From Methanocorpusculum sp964483485 (lineage in GTDB: Archaea > Halobacteriota > Methanomicrobia > Methanomicrobiales > Methanocorpusculaceae): a stretch of DNA of 32,150 bases. A program made the translations under genes and the position numbers. The stretch spans positions 1-32,150 of the forward strand of contig CAZABQ010000008.1 of the NCBI GenBank assembly GCA_964483485.1, in the 5' to 3' direction. Below the pieces are notes generated by a model. The model did not search any database. It was not told the origin of the DNA and saw only the letters and a program-made list of their open reading frames with translations. Below are positions 14,416 to 22,614 of this stretch, in pieces; the stretch's first letter is position 1; every line of letters begins with the position of its first letter.

Positions 14416-14426
14416 TCTTTTTTTCA
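14416..14426 (+). terminator. T-tract terminator after cofH
   Basis: CTTTTTTTC directly follows the cofH stop, in the 36-nt gap between two convergent genes. Archaeal termination at U-tracts makes this a likely transcript end. Confidence 0.4.
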
Positions 14427-14451
14427 CATTTTTCTCAAAAAAGAGTTGATC

Positions 14452-14970
14452 TTATCTGACGATGCCGATGTAGGGCAGGTTTCGGTACTTCTGATCCCAG
14501 TCAAGACCGTATCCCACTACGAAATCATTGCCGATGGTAAAACCGATGTAGTCGCCTTCAAACGCAACGACCCGGCACTCATGTTTATCCAGAAGTGAGC
14601 AGACCGCAAGCGATGCGGGATTTCGTGAGAGAATCAGCTGCTTCACATGGCTGAGTGTTCTGCCGGTGTCAATCACGTCCTCAATAATTATCACATGCTT
14701 GCCGGCAACTGCCTCTTTTGGTACATCCAGTTTCATCTCCAGAGTTCCCGTTGAATTTTTTCCCTCGTAGCTTTTCGCCTGAATGAACTCCATGAAAACC
14801 GGACGTGTAATGCGCTTTGCAAGTTCGCAGGCAAAAAAGCATGCTCCTTTCAGGGTACAGAGAAATATGATCTCTTTTCCTGCGTAGTCACAGTCGATCT
14901 GTTCTGCCAGCTCTCTGATACGTGCCTCAATTTTCTCTTCAGAGATCAGCTCGTCAATAACATCTGCCAT
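14452..14970 (-). CDS. hpt: hypoxanthine phosphoribosyltransferase
   Basis: This 172-aa salvage enzyme makes IMP (or GMP) from hypoxanthine (or guanine) and PRPP. The PRPP-binding motif VIIIEDVIDTGRTL spans residues 93-106. The flexible-loop region EFIQAKSYEGKNSTG follows the family pattern near 61-75, and LCTLKGACFF at 38-47 is the other phosphate-contact segment. The overall pattern is that of the bacterial Hpt family. The only ATG at the right place is 14970. Extending the frame to 15003 would need a TTG start and adds residues that the family lacks. The gene is transcribed towards cofH, and a hairpin-forming inverted repeat lies upstream at 15008-15036. Confidence 0.9.
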   Translation of the reverse strand: MADVIDELISEEKIEARIRELAEQIDCDYAGKEIIFLCTLKGACFFACELAKRITRPVFMEFIQAKSYEGKNSTGTLEMKLDVPKEAVAGKHVIIIEDVIDTGRTLSHVKQLILSRNPASLAVCSLLDKHECRVVAFEGDYIGFTIGNDFVVGYGLDWDQKYRNLPYIGIVR

Positions 14971-15007
14971 AAACTCTGATGATCTATTGTACAAATCCGC
15001 CAATAAC

Positions 15008-15036
15008 TCTGCCGGTAAAAAAGGTGTTCCGGCAGA
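15008..15036. repeat. inverted repeat upstream of hpt
   Basis: TCTGCCGG (15008-15015) and CCGGCAGA (15029-15036) are perfect 8-nt inverted arms around a 13-nt spacer, about 40-65 nt upstream of the hpt start. It could be a regulator-binding site or a leader hairpin. The rest of the 300-nt gap to carB shows no gene. Confidence 0.4.
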
Positions 15037-15252
15037 ACGATTTCTGCTGGGCGCAGTTCCCTGTCTCCTTCCATCAGTACATACAACCGGTCCGGTATCA
15101 CTCAGGCCCTGTCTTCAAAACAGCTGCGTGCTCTCACAGAACCGGAGCAGCGTTTCAAATCTGGCGTTGCATGAACTTTTGAAATGCAGCAGTACTCATC
15201 TTAACCCTGAAGAGACTAAAGAAAAAATGTCCTGGTATTCAGGAACCGTACA

Positions 15253-15275
15253 AAAGAAAAAAAATATTTTTTATT
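15253..15275 (-). terminator. T-tract terminator after carB
   Basis: On the minus strand, right after the carB stop, the sequence is AAAAAATATTTTTTTTCTTTT. This A-run and T-run is able to form a short hairpin and is a good archaeal U-tract terminator. Confidence 0.5.
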
Positions 15276-18200
15276 ATTCCGCGTGGTAGTGGTCAAGCGG
15301 TTCAATGGTAATCTTGTTCGTCTTCATCGACTCAATTGCCTGAACTGCCGCCTCTGCTCCGAAGATGGTTGTGATATACGGTATGCTGTAGTCGATTGTT
15401 GCCCGCATAATCTGGAAGTGATCTGCCCGTGCATTCTTATCGCCCGGTGTATTGATAATCAGATCAATACCTGCGCCCCGGATCATATCAATGATATTCG
15501 GGGAACCTTCCTGCACCTTTCTCACCAGATTCATCTTGATTCCCTGCTGCTCCATGAACTTGACCGTTCCGTCCGTTCCATACAGCGAGAACCCAAGATC
15601 CGCCAGCTTCTGTGCAATTGGCAGAATCTCTTTCTTCTGCTGATCGGTCACTGAGATGAACACCTTTCCTTCAAGAGGCAGCTTGTTGTCCGCGGCCTGG
15701 CTTGCCTTGTAGAAGGCGCGGCCAAAGTCGTAATCAATACCGATGACCTCACCCGTACTCTTCATCTCGGGGCCGAGAATCGGATCAACGCCCGGCAGAC
15801 GGGAGAACGGCAGCAGAACTTCCTTGACCGCAACATGCTTGATCTCTTTCTCCTGATAGCCGAGGTCTGCGAGTTTCTTTCCAAACATCACTTTTGCTGC
15901 AATCTTTGCAAGCGGCAGGCCGGTTGCCTTTGCCACGAACGGCACCGTTCTGCTTGCCCGCGGATTTGCCTCAAGGACATAAACCGTTCCCTTGTGCAGA
16001 GCGTACTGGATATTAATCAGACCAACGACACCAAGAGACAGGGCAATCTTTCTCGTGTAGTCTTTCACGGTCTCAATCTGTTCCGGCGTCAGCGTCTGGG
16101 TCGGAATCACACAGGCAGAGTCTCCGGAGTGAACACCGGCCTCTTCAATGTGTTCCATGATTCCTCCGATGAGAACATCGGTACCGTCACTCACAGCATC
16201 CACATCGAGTTCGGTTGCGTTGTCAAGATATCTGTCGATCAGCACCGGGTGGGTATTGGACACTCTGACAGCTTCCTTGATGTACGTCTGCAGTTCAAGC
16301 TCATCATGGACAAGCTCCATTGCACGGCCGCCAAGAACATAACTCGGGCGGACGAGCACCGGATAGCCGATCCGCTTTGCAATCTCGTACGCCTCTTTTT
16401 CCGAGTACGCAGAACCGTTTGCCGGTGACGGAATACCATCCTTTTCAAGAAGAACACTGAACCGGTTTCTGTCCTCTGCAACATCCATATTGTCAGGGCT
16501 GGTTCCAAGGATTTTTGTCTTCAGACCGAAGAGTTTGATCTCCTCCTGAATTGGGATTGCCAGATTCACCGAGTTCTGTCCTCCAAACTGTACCATCACG
16601 CCGTCATAGTCTCCCTTACGGAGAATATTGATCACGTCCTCCAGCTGCATCGGCTCAAAGTAAAGCCGGTCGGATGTATCAAAGTCTGTGGAAACCGTCT
16701 CCGGATTGTTGTTGAGAATGTGGACCTCGACTCCCTCTTCACGCAGAGACTTGACTGCATGCACCGTACAGTAGTCAAACTCAATTCCCTGACCGATACG
16801 GATTGCACCTGATCCAAGAATCAGCACCTTTCTTTTCGGCGTGTCCTTGAGTTCACACTCCTGTTCCCAGGTAGAGTAGTAGTACGGCGTCTTTGCCGGG
16901 AACTCTGCTGCACAGGTATCGACCATCTTGTAGGTCGGGAGTCCCACAAGACTTTCAATCTTGTAGATGTTCCAGCCGGTCAGTTCGCGAATCTCGGCGT
17001 TAGAAAAGCCGAACTTCTTCGCGGTCTTGACGAGTTCCTCGGTCGGGTGGGCACGGAGTTCAAGCTCAATGTCAACGACATGCTGGATCTTTTCGAGGAA
17101 GAACGGTTCAATCTGCGTCAGCTGATAGACCTCGTCTACGGTCATACCGAGCCGGAATGCATCAAACAGAGTCGGGAACCGCTCATCGGTAGGACGCGAA
17201 AGAATCATCTTGATCTCGTTGATGTCGGTATGATGGTAAATGTCCGTGTCAAGGGAACGCAGGGCTTTCTTAAACCCTTCCTCAACGGTTCTTCCGATTG
17301 CCATGACCTCACCCGTACTCTTCATCGCAGTGGTGAGTGTGCGGTCCGCGGTCTTGAACTTGTCAAACGGCCAGCGTGAGACTTTGACCACAACATAATC
17401 AACTGCCGGTTCAAAGCACGCGGGCGTTGTACCGGTGACGGTGTTTGTAATCTCATCAAGCCGCATACCGATTGCAATCTTTGCGGCAACTCTTGCGATC
17501 GGGTATCCCGTTGCTTTTGAGGCGAGTGCCGAGGACCGCGATACACGCGGGTTCACTTCGATGATACGGTAGTCGCCGTTTTTGAAGGCGAACTGGATGT
17601 TACATCCTCCCTGAATGTTGAGGGATCTGATGATCTTGATTGCCGACCGGCGCATCATACTAAACTGATCAGCAGTCAGGGTAAGGATTGGAGCAACCAC
17701 AACAGATTCACCGGTGTGCACTCCCATCGGATCGACGTTTTCCATACCGCAGATGATGATGCAGGTGTCTGCTGCATCCCGCATAACCTCGAACTCAATC
17801 TCGTTCCAGCCTTTGACCGACTCTTCGATTAAGACCTGATGAACACGGGACTTGGTAAGACCGTGCTCAACAATCTTTCTCAGCTCTTCTTTGGTCTCAG
17901 CAACCCCTCCGCCGCTGCCTCCAAGGGTATATGCCGGACGGATAATTGCCGGAAGGCCGACAATTTCGTATGCCTCTTCGAGCTGCTCAATCTTGGTGAG
18001 GATGAAACTTCTCGGGACCGGCTCACCGATCTCCATCATCAGATTTTTGAACATCTCCCGGTCTTCACCATGGTAGATTGCTTCAAGCGGAGTGCCGAGA
18101 ATCTGGACTCCTTCAAGTGCCCCCATCTCGTAGAGTTCTGCGGTGAGGTTCAGACCGGTCTGTCCTCCCATACCGGAAAGAATACCGTCCGGCTTTTCCT

Positions 18201-18438
18201 TTTTGATGATCTCGGCGATGACTTCTGCCTTCAGCGGCTCAACATAGACTTTGTCAGCAGTTTCCGGGTCGGTCTGAATTGTTGCCGGGTTGGAGTTGAC
18301 CAGTACGACTTCAATGCCTTCCTCGCGGACGGCTTTACATGCCTGACTTCCTGCGTAATCGAATTCTGCAGCCTGTCCGATCTGGATCGGTCCTGAACCA
18401 ATTAAGAGGACTTTTTTGAGTGTTGGGTTTTTAGGCAT
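15274..18438 (-). CDS. carB: carbamoyl-phosphate synthase, large (synthetase) subunit
   Basis: This 1054-aa subunit makes carbamoyl phosphate from bicarbonate, ATP and ammonia supplied by CarA, for pyrimidines and arginine. The two homologous ATP-grasp halves are visible: VLLIGSGPIQIGQAAEFDYAGSQACKA near residue 9 and its repeat VLILGSGAIRIGQGIEFDYCTVHAVKSLREEG near 550. Metal and phosphate-site segments are EVNPRVSRSSALASKATGYPIA and EANPRASRTVPFVAKATGLPLA. A regulatory MGS-like domain occupies the last 130 residues (VFISVTDQQKKEILPIAQKLADLGFSLYGTDGT). It is full length. The frame stays open up to 18558 only within carA. The ATG at 18438 gives the standard MPKNPTLKKVLLIGSG start and overlaps the carA end by 8 nt. 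Confidence 0.97.
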   Translation of the reverse strand: MPKNPTLKKVLLIGSGPIQIGQAAEFDYAGSQACKAVREEGIEVVLVNSNPATIQTDPETADKVYVEPLKAEVIAEIIKKEKPDGILSGMGGQTGLNLTAELYEMGALEGVQILGTPLEAIYHGEDREMFKNLMMEIGEPVPRSFILTKIEQLEEAYEIVGLPAIIRPAYTLGGSGGGVAETKEELRKIVEHGLTKSRVHQVLIEESVKGWNEIEFEVMRDAADTCIIICGMENVDPMGVHTGESVVVAPILTLTADQFSMMRRSAIKIIRSLNIQGGCNIQFAFKNGDYRIIEVNPRVSRSSALASKATGYPIARVAAKIAIGMRLDEITNTVTGTTPACFEPAVDYVVVKVSRWPFDKFKTADRTLTTAMKSTGEVMAIGRTVEEGFKKALRSLDTDIYHHTDINEIKMILSRPTDERFPTLFDAFRLGMTVDEVYQLTQIEPFFLEKIQHVVDIELELRAHPTEELVKTAKKFGFSNAEIRELTGWNIYKIESLVGLPTYKMVDTCAAEFPAKTPYYYSTWEQECELKDTPKRKVLILGSGAIRIGQGIEFDYCTVHAVKSLREEGVEVHILNNNPETVSTDFDTSDRLYFEPMQLEDVINILRKGDYDGVMVQFGGQNSVNLAIPIQEEIKLFGLKTKILGTSPDNMDVAEDRNRFSVLLEKDGIPSPANGSAYSEKEAYEIAKRIGYPVLVRPSYVLGGRAMELVHDELELQTYIKEAVRVSNTHPVLIDRYLDNATELDVDAVSDGTDVLIGGIMEHIEEAGVHSGDSACVIPTQTLTPEQIETVKDYTRKIALSLGVVGLINIQYALHKGTVYVLEANPRASRTVPFVAKATGLPLAKIAAKVMFGKKLADLGYQEKEIKHVAVKEVLLPFSRLPGVDPILGPEMKSTGEVIGIDYDFGRAFYKASQAADNKLPLEGKVFISVTDQQKKEILPIAQKLADLGFSLYGTDGTVKFMEQQGIKMNLVRKVQEGSPNIIDMIRGAGIDLIINTPGDKNARADHFQIMRATIDYSIPYITTIFGAEAAVQAIESMKTNKITIEPLDHYHAE

Positions 18439-19504
18439 CGGGGATTCCTCTGTACATGATGTCGTAGATTGGTTTTTCCGCTCCGTCATGAACACCGTCG
18501 TGTTCGGGGTGGAACTGCACACAGTAAACGCCGAGGTCATTGTTGACAAATCCCTCAACGGTATGATCGTTTAGATTGACGCAGGAGATCTCACAGCCGT
18601 CCGGCAGACTCTCACCGATTACGGCGTAACCGTGACCCTGGAAGGTAACGGCAACGGAACCGTCGGAGAATCTGACCGGCTGGCTTGCGCCGCGGTGGCC
18701 AAGCTTGAGTTTTTCAACTTCGCCTCCGAGCGCTGCTGCAATGATCTCGGTCCCCATGCAGACCCCCTGCACCGGGATGGTGCCGAGTATGTCTTTGACC
18801 ACTGCGACCGCTTTCGGTGCAGCGAAGGGGTATCCCGGGCCGTTTGTGACAAACAGTGCCTGTGGTTTGTCCGCAAGGATTACATCCGCCGGAGTCCCGT
18901 ATGGGTAGATCGTGAGATCTGCGCCGCGATTGTTTAAACTCTGCAGGATGGATTTTCTGCAGCCAAGGTCAAGGACTGCAATTTTTTTGCCGGACCCTGT
19001 GATATGATAGGTTTCTTTACAGGTAACATTCGGGATGAGCTCGCGGCTTTCCTGAACCGGTGCCTGCTGTGCCAGACGAACCGCTTCGTGTCCGTCGTCG
19101 GAGCCGGTGATAAGTGCGGCACGCATGACGCCCTGTTCTCTCAGTTTGATGGTCAGCATGCGTGTGTCGACACCTTCGATTCCGATGAGCCCGTTATCCT
19201 CGAAGTACTGTGCCAGTGTTGGCTCATGCTTAGGGAACTCGCACAGCTCGCGGACAATTGCGCCTGCTGCATGTACTCTGCCGCTCTGGAGCTGATCGGG
19301 ATTTGCGCCATAGTTTCCAACAAGCGGGTAACCGAACATCAGGAGTTGTCCGGCTGTGCTTGGGTCACTGAGGGCTTCCATGTATCCGTTGGATACGAGG
19401 GTGACCACCATTTCACCGGATGCAGCGCCTTCGACGCCGAAGCCGCTGCCGGTAATGATAGTCCCGTCTTCAAGTCCTAAGACTGCCTTCATGTTTTGTA
19501 CCAT
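18431..19504 (-). CDS. carA: carbamoyl-phosphate synthase, small (glutaminase) subunit
   Basis: This 357-aa subunit hydrolyses glutamine and channels ammonia to CarB. The N-terminal CarA domain reads AVLGLEDGTIITGSGFG and PLVGNYG near residue 60. The class I amidotransferase domain has the nucleophile cysteine in VQGVCMGTEIIAAALGG near residue 245 and the His/Glu dyad in CVQFHPEHDG near 336-338. The residues after the cysteine are M-G-T-E rather than the usual L-G-H-Q, a notable change in an otherwise standard site. It is first in the carA-carB operon, with an 8-nt overlap. ATGs at 19504 and 19492 are both possible starts. A minus-strand TATA-like TATACC at 19549-19554 lies upstream. Confidence 0.95.
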   Translation of the reverse strand: MVQNMKAVLGLEDGTIITGSGFGVEGAASGEMVVTLVSNGYMEALSDPSTAGQLLMFGYPLVGNYGANPDQLQSGRVHAAGAIVRELCEFPKHEPTLAQYFEDNGLIGIEGVDTRMLTIKLREQGVMRAALITGSDDGHEAVRLAQQAPVQESRELIPNVTCKETYHITGSGKKIAVLDLGCRKSILQSLNNRGADLTIYPYGTPADVILADKPQALFVTNGPGYPFAAPKAVAVVKDILGTIPVQGVCMGTEIIAAALGGEVEKLKLGHRGASQPVRFSDGSVAVTFQGHGYAVIGESLPDGCEISCVNLNDHTVEGFVNNDLGVYCVQFHPEHDGVHDGAEKPIYDIMYRGIPDA

Positions 19505-19606
19505 CTACATGTCGGTTGTGCGGGATAATAAGGCTAATCTCTGATTGGTATATTGCAGTTTTGACAAAAATATACTCGTTTGCAAAATCTATGGTGTAAC
19601 TTGAAA

Positions 19607-19615
19607 TTATAAATA
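19607..19615 (+). promoter_or_regulatory. strong TATA box in the carA-dph2 intergenic region
   Basis: TTATAAATA preceded by GAAA is one of the best promoter matches in the window. Its centre at 19611 predicts transcription from about 19636, 190 nt before the dph2 ATG. The transcript would begin almost exactly at the ATG of a 40-codon ORF (19639-19761). Confidence 0.6.
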
Positions 19616-19638
19616 GGTGCTCTAAAAAATATATTTTT

Positions 19639-19761
19639 ATGGGTGGTCTCGTCGGAATTTACTTTTTATGCAGAGGACAATTGCCGGCAGAGTTTTTGAC
19701 TGAGGGTTTTTCAATGATCAGGATGCATCTGTTTTTGTTTCATGCACCAACGCATAGGTGA
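19639..19761 (+). CDS. candidate leaderless small ORF, 40 aa, in the dph2 leader
   Basis: The ATG at 19639 lies 28 nt from the centre of the strong TATA box at 19607-19615, exactly where a leaderless message would begin. The frame encodes MGGLVGIYFLCRGQ..., 40 residues rich in hydrophobic residues, with a TGA at 19759-19761. I recognise no family. It may be a small protein, an upstream ORF influencing dph2 about 65 nt downstream, or a by-product of a non-coding leader or small RNA. Apart from this and promoters for the flanking genes, the 322-nt gap between carA and dph2 shows nothing. Confidence 0.35.
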   Translation: MGGLVGIYFLCRGQLPAEFLTEGFSMIRMHLFLFHAPTHR

Positions 19762-19826
19762 ATATGCCCTGATTTACCCTGTCGATAGATGTTTCTTCTG
19801 TTGCAGACAAACAGAATAATCAACAT

Positions 19827-20795
19827 ATGCCGGCAGGACATCAGGACATGATCTCTCTTACTGCACTCGCAGAAGACCTTCACTCCCGGGGAGCAAAGCG
19901 GGTCGCAGTACAGCTTCCTGAGGGACTGAAGCCGGGAACCGCCATGCTTGCCTCCGCACTTCGCAACGAAGGTTTTGAAGTCGTCATCTGTGGGGATGCG
20001 TGCTGGGGAGCATGCGATCTTGCTCGTGATGCTCTTGCCGACGCGGACGTTCTGGTTCATATCGGTCATACTCCGGTGACGGCAGAAGAGAATGTTATCT
20101 ACATTCCGTTCCATCAGGACATTGACCTCGGCATTCTTGCCTCCGCTCTTCCCTCCCTCAGTACATATACAACCGTAGGCGTAGTCACCACCATTCAACA
20201 TGCCCATCAGACACAGGACATGGTCCTCTGGCTCAAAGACCATGGGGTGAACGCAGTCTGCGGGCATGGTTCCTCGCGCACTCCCGAGGCCGGACAGATT
20301 CTTGGATGTACCTACGCCGCAGCAAAGAATGCAGATGCAGACGCGTATCTGTTTGTCGGAACCGGTGTATTTCATGCAATCGGCGTCTCTCTTGCAACCG
20401 GCAGACCCACATTTGCTCTTGATCCCTATGCCGAGGGAGGGGTACAGGAGGTTTCGGCCGATCGTCTGCTCCGTCAGCGGTTTGTGCAGATAGAAAAAGC
20501 AAAGACTGCCAAAAGTTTCGGCATTCTGCTCTCCAGCAAGTCCGGTCAGTGCAGAAAAGAACTGGCAAAACGACTGGAGCGTCTCACCGACAATGCCTCG
20601 ATCATTCTCATTCGCGAGGTTTCTGAGATGCAGCTTCGGAATCTGGGTTTTGACGCCTATGTCAATACCGCATGTCCGCGGCTTGCTCTGGATGATCAGA
20701 GCAGATTCCCGGTTCCGGTTCTCTCTCCTGCTGAGTTTGAGATTGTGCTCGGCCTGAGATCATGGGACGATTACACAATCGACGAGATAGAGTAA
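19827..20795 (+). CDS. dph2: 2-(3-amino-3-carboxypropyl)histidine synthase, diphthamide step 1
   Basis: Archaeal Dph2 is a non-canonical radical SAM enzyme. It adds a 3-amino-3-carboxypropyl group to the diphthamide histidine of elongation factor 2. The 322-aa protein has one cluster cysteine in each of its three repeats, as expected: C63 in GDACWGACDLA, C161 in ILGCTYAAA and C283 in NTACPRLALDD. HQDIDLG and VGTGVFHAIGVSLATGRP are further family segments. Length is normal. The first ATG is at 19827; one at 19848 (MISLTALAEDL) is an alternative, and neither has a clear Shine-Dalgarno. It heads a tightly packed run with the methyltransferase (1-nt gap) and MFS genes. Confidence 0.93.
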   Translation: MPAGHQDMISLTALAEDLHSRGAKRVAVQLPEGLKPGTAMLASALRNEGFEVVICGDACWGACDLARDALADADVLVHIGHTPVTAEENVIYIPFHQDIDLGILASALPSLSTYTTVGVVTTIQHAHQTQDMVLWLKDHGVNAVCGHGSSRTPEAGQILGCTYAAAKNADADAYLFVGTGVFHAIGVSLATGRPTFALDPYAEGGVQEVSADRLLRQRFVQIEKAKTAKSFGILLSSKSGQCRKELAKRLERLTDNASIILIREVSEMQLRNLGFDAYVNTACPRLALDDQSRFPVPVLSPAEFEIVLGLRSWDDYTIDEIE

Positions 20796-20796
20796 T

Positions 20797-21399
20797 ATGA
20801 AACTCCGCCAGCTTGAGATGCAACTGCAAAAGATCAAAGGCTTCTCTTGTCCGAGCGCAGCAGCAGAACAGTACATGACACCCGCATCCCTTGCCGCCCG
20901 CATGCTCTTTCACGCGGCGATGAACGGCGATATTGCCGGTGCACGTGTCTGTGATCTCGGCTGCGGAACCGGCATGCTCTCTGTTGGCGCCGCACTCCTT
21001 GGCGCAGAAGTAACTGCGGTTGATGTTGATTCAGCAGCTCTTGCTGTTGCCCAGGACAATGCCGAACTATTCGGTGTGAACATTGAGTTCATGGAGCACC
21101 GCATCGGTGATCCAGCGTCTCTTCCCGTTACCTCGGATACCGTCGTAATGAATCCACCGTTCGGCGCACAAAAAGAGCACGCTGACCGGCCGTTTATTGA
21201 TACTGCTCTTGTGATAGCACCTGTCTGTTACGGAATTTTCAATGCCGGCAGTATTCCCTTTGTTGTTTCCTACACCAAAGGTCGTGCGGAAATTCGGGAA
21301 AAAATAGCAGCGCAGCTTCGTATTCCCAAACAGTTTGCCTTCCACACCAGAGAGTCCGTAGAGATTCCCGTAGAAATAGTACATCTGGAACGAGTCTGA
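20797..21399 (+). CDS. METTL5-like RNA N6-adenine methyltransferase
   Basis: This 200-aa Rossmann-fold S-adenosylmethionine methyltransferase has the SAM-binding motif VCDLGCGTGMLSVGAALLGA (51-70), an acidic ribose contact in VTAVDVD (72-78) and the catalytic NPPF of N6-adenine enzymes at 119-122. It is followed by the family's HADRPFI segment. The N-terminal KLRQLEMQLQKIKGFSCPSAAAEQYMTP matches archaeal relatives of METTL5, which methylates an adenine of small-subunit rRNA in eukaryotes. An rRNA target here is inference. It begins 1 nt after dph2 and its stop overlaps the MFS start (TGATG), so all three are co-translated. Pairing with dph2 suggests a translation-related unit. Confidence 0.87.
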   Translation: MKLRQLEMQLQKIKGFSCPSAAAEQYMTPASLAARMLFHAAMNGDIAGARVCDLGCGTGMLSVGAALLGAEVTAVDVDSAALAVAQDNAELFGVNIEFMEHRIGDPASLPVTSDTVVMNPPFGAQKEHADRPFIDTALVIAPVCYGIFNAGSIPFVVSYTKGRAEIREKIAAQLRIPKQFAFHTRESVEIPVEIVHLERV

Positions 21400-22586
21400 T
21401 GAACGAACTTGCAAAGCGCATCTCCGTTCTCGCCGCAGGGCATGGGGCGGTCGACTTCTATCTGCCGGTCATCTCGACGAGTCTTCCGGTACTGATTCCG
21501 ATCTTTTCAGCCCAGGGTATTACCTCATATGCAATGACCGGTTTTCTGGTCACCGTAATCACACTCACTCTTGCCGTTGCCCAGCCGGTTTCCGGCTGGC
21601 TGCAGGACAACGGCAGATGGACGCTTGGAGCAAGCTGGGCGGTACTGATGACTGCTGTCGCGATAAGCCTGTTTGCCTTTATCCAGAACTACTGGATTCT
21701 TCTGTTTCTTGCCGTTATTGCAGGTATCGGGAACTCCATGTTTCATCCGAATGCCTATCAGCAGATCTATCAGATCTCCACACCTGCAAACCGGGGAACA
21801 CTTCTTTCCCTGTTCTCGGTCGGCGGCAGTTTTGGGTACGGGGCGTCTCCTCTTATTGCAGGTGCCCTCCTTGTGTGGATGGGCCTTCCGGGTCTCATCT
21901 ATCTGATAATTCCGGGAATCATTGTTGCTGCAATCATCTCGCGGTTTCCGCAAAAACCTGTGGTCATCAGAAAAGAGGAGAGAAAGAATGCGGCGGCCTC
22001 TGCCGGATCAGGATGGACGCGTGCCGGACTGATGCTTGGTATCAGTTCACTGCGGACATGGGTCTACTACGGATTTCTGGCCTTTGCAACTGTGTACCTC
22101 ACCACGTATGCAGGCATTCCGTACTTCCTGGCAACCCTTCTGATAACAGGGATGTTCTACGCAGGAATGATTGCAACGCTCATCTCAGGATTTACCTCCG
22201 ACCGTCTCGGTCGCAAAGAAATTCTTCTTATCTCCTATGCATGTTCCATCCCTGCATACCTCGGCATCTTCCTTCTTCCCGCACCACTCTCTCTGATATC
22301 CCTGCTTGCTGCCGGCTTTTTCCTGATGGCACCGGCAACCATTGAGATTGCAACAGTTCAGGAGATGATGCCGGGAAGTGTCGGTTTTGCCTCGGGTATC
22401 GTGATTGGTATTCCGCAGGCTCTGAGTGCAGTGGCAATTGTTGTGATCGGTGCTCTTGCCGACAACATTGGTATGCCGATCGCCCTGACATTGCAGGCTG
22501 TCCTGATGGGGCTGGCTGTTATCCTCTGTCTTGCTCTGCCGTATCCGATGAAGCATTTCAAAACAATGGTCCGGAACGCTCCCTGA
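21399..22586 (+). CDS. MFS permease, fosmidomycin-resistance (Fsr)-like
   Basis: This 395-aa major facilitator protein has about 12 membrane segments and is a paralogue of the permease at 232-1443. Shared landmarks are GNSMFHPNAYQQIYQISTPANRG near residue 107, GYGASPLIAGALLVWMGLPG, ISSLRTWVYYG, SGFTSDRLGRKE and MMPGSVGFASG. As in Fsr, the N-terminus carries HGAVDFYLPV. Export of a drug or metabolite is the family expectation; the substrate is unknown. It shares the TGATG junction with the upstream methyltransferase gene, which is an unusual partner for an efflux pump. A short A-rich stretch and the convergent PEGA gene follow. Confidence 0.87.
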   Translation: MNELAKRISVLAAGHGAVDFYLPVISTSLPVLIPIFSAQGITSYAMTGFLVTVITLTLAVAQPVSGWLQDNGRWTLGASWAVLMTAVAISLFAFIQNYWILLFLAVIAGIGNSMFHPNAYQQIYQISTPANRGTLLSLFSVGGSFGYGASPLIAGALLVWMGLPGLIYLIIPGIIVAAIISRFPQKPVVIRKEERKNAAASAGSGWTRAGLMLGISSLRTWVYYGFLAFATVYLTTYAGIPYFLATLLITGMFYAGMIATLISGFTSDRLGRKEILLISYACSIPAYLGIFLLPAPLSLISLLAAGFFLMAPATIEIATVQEMMPGSVGFASGIVIGIPQALSAVAIVVIGALADNIGMPIALTLQAVLMGLAVILCLALPYPMKHFKTMVRNAP

Positions 22587-22614
22587 GACTATCTCCCATA
22601 AAAAAAGAAAAAAA

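Noticed and set aside
14971..15003. 11-residue N-terminal extension of hpt
   Set aside because: It would need a TTG start. The ATG at 14970 fits family length.
18439..18558. 40-residue N-terminal extension of carB
   Set aside because: It runs through the end of carA in another frame. The standard CarB start MPKNPTLKKVLLIGSG is at 18438.
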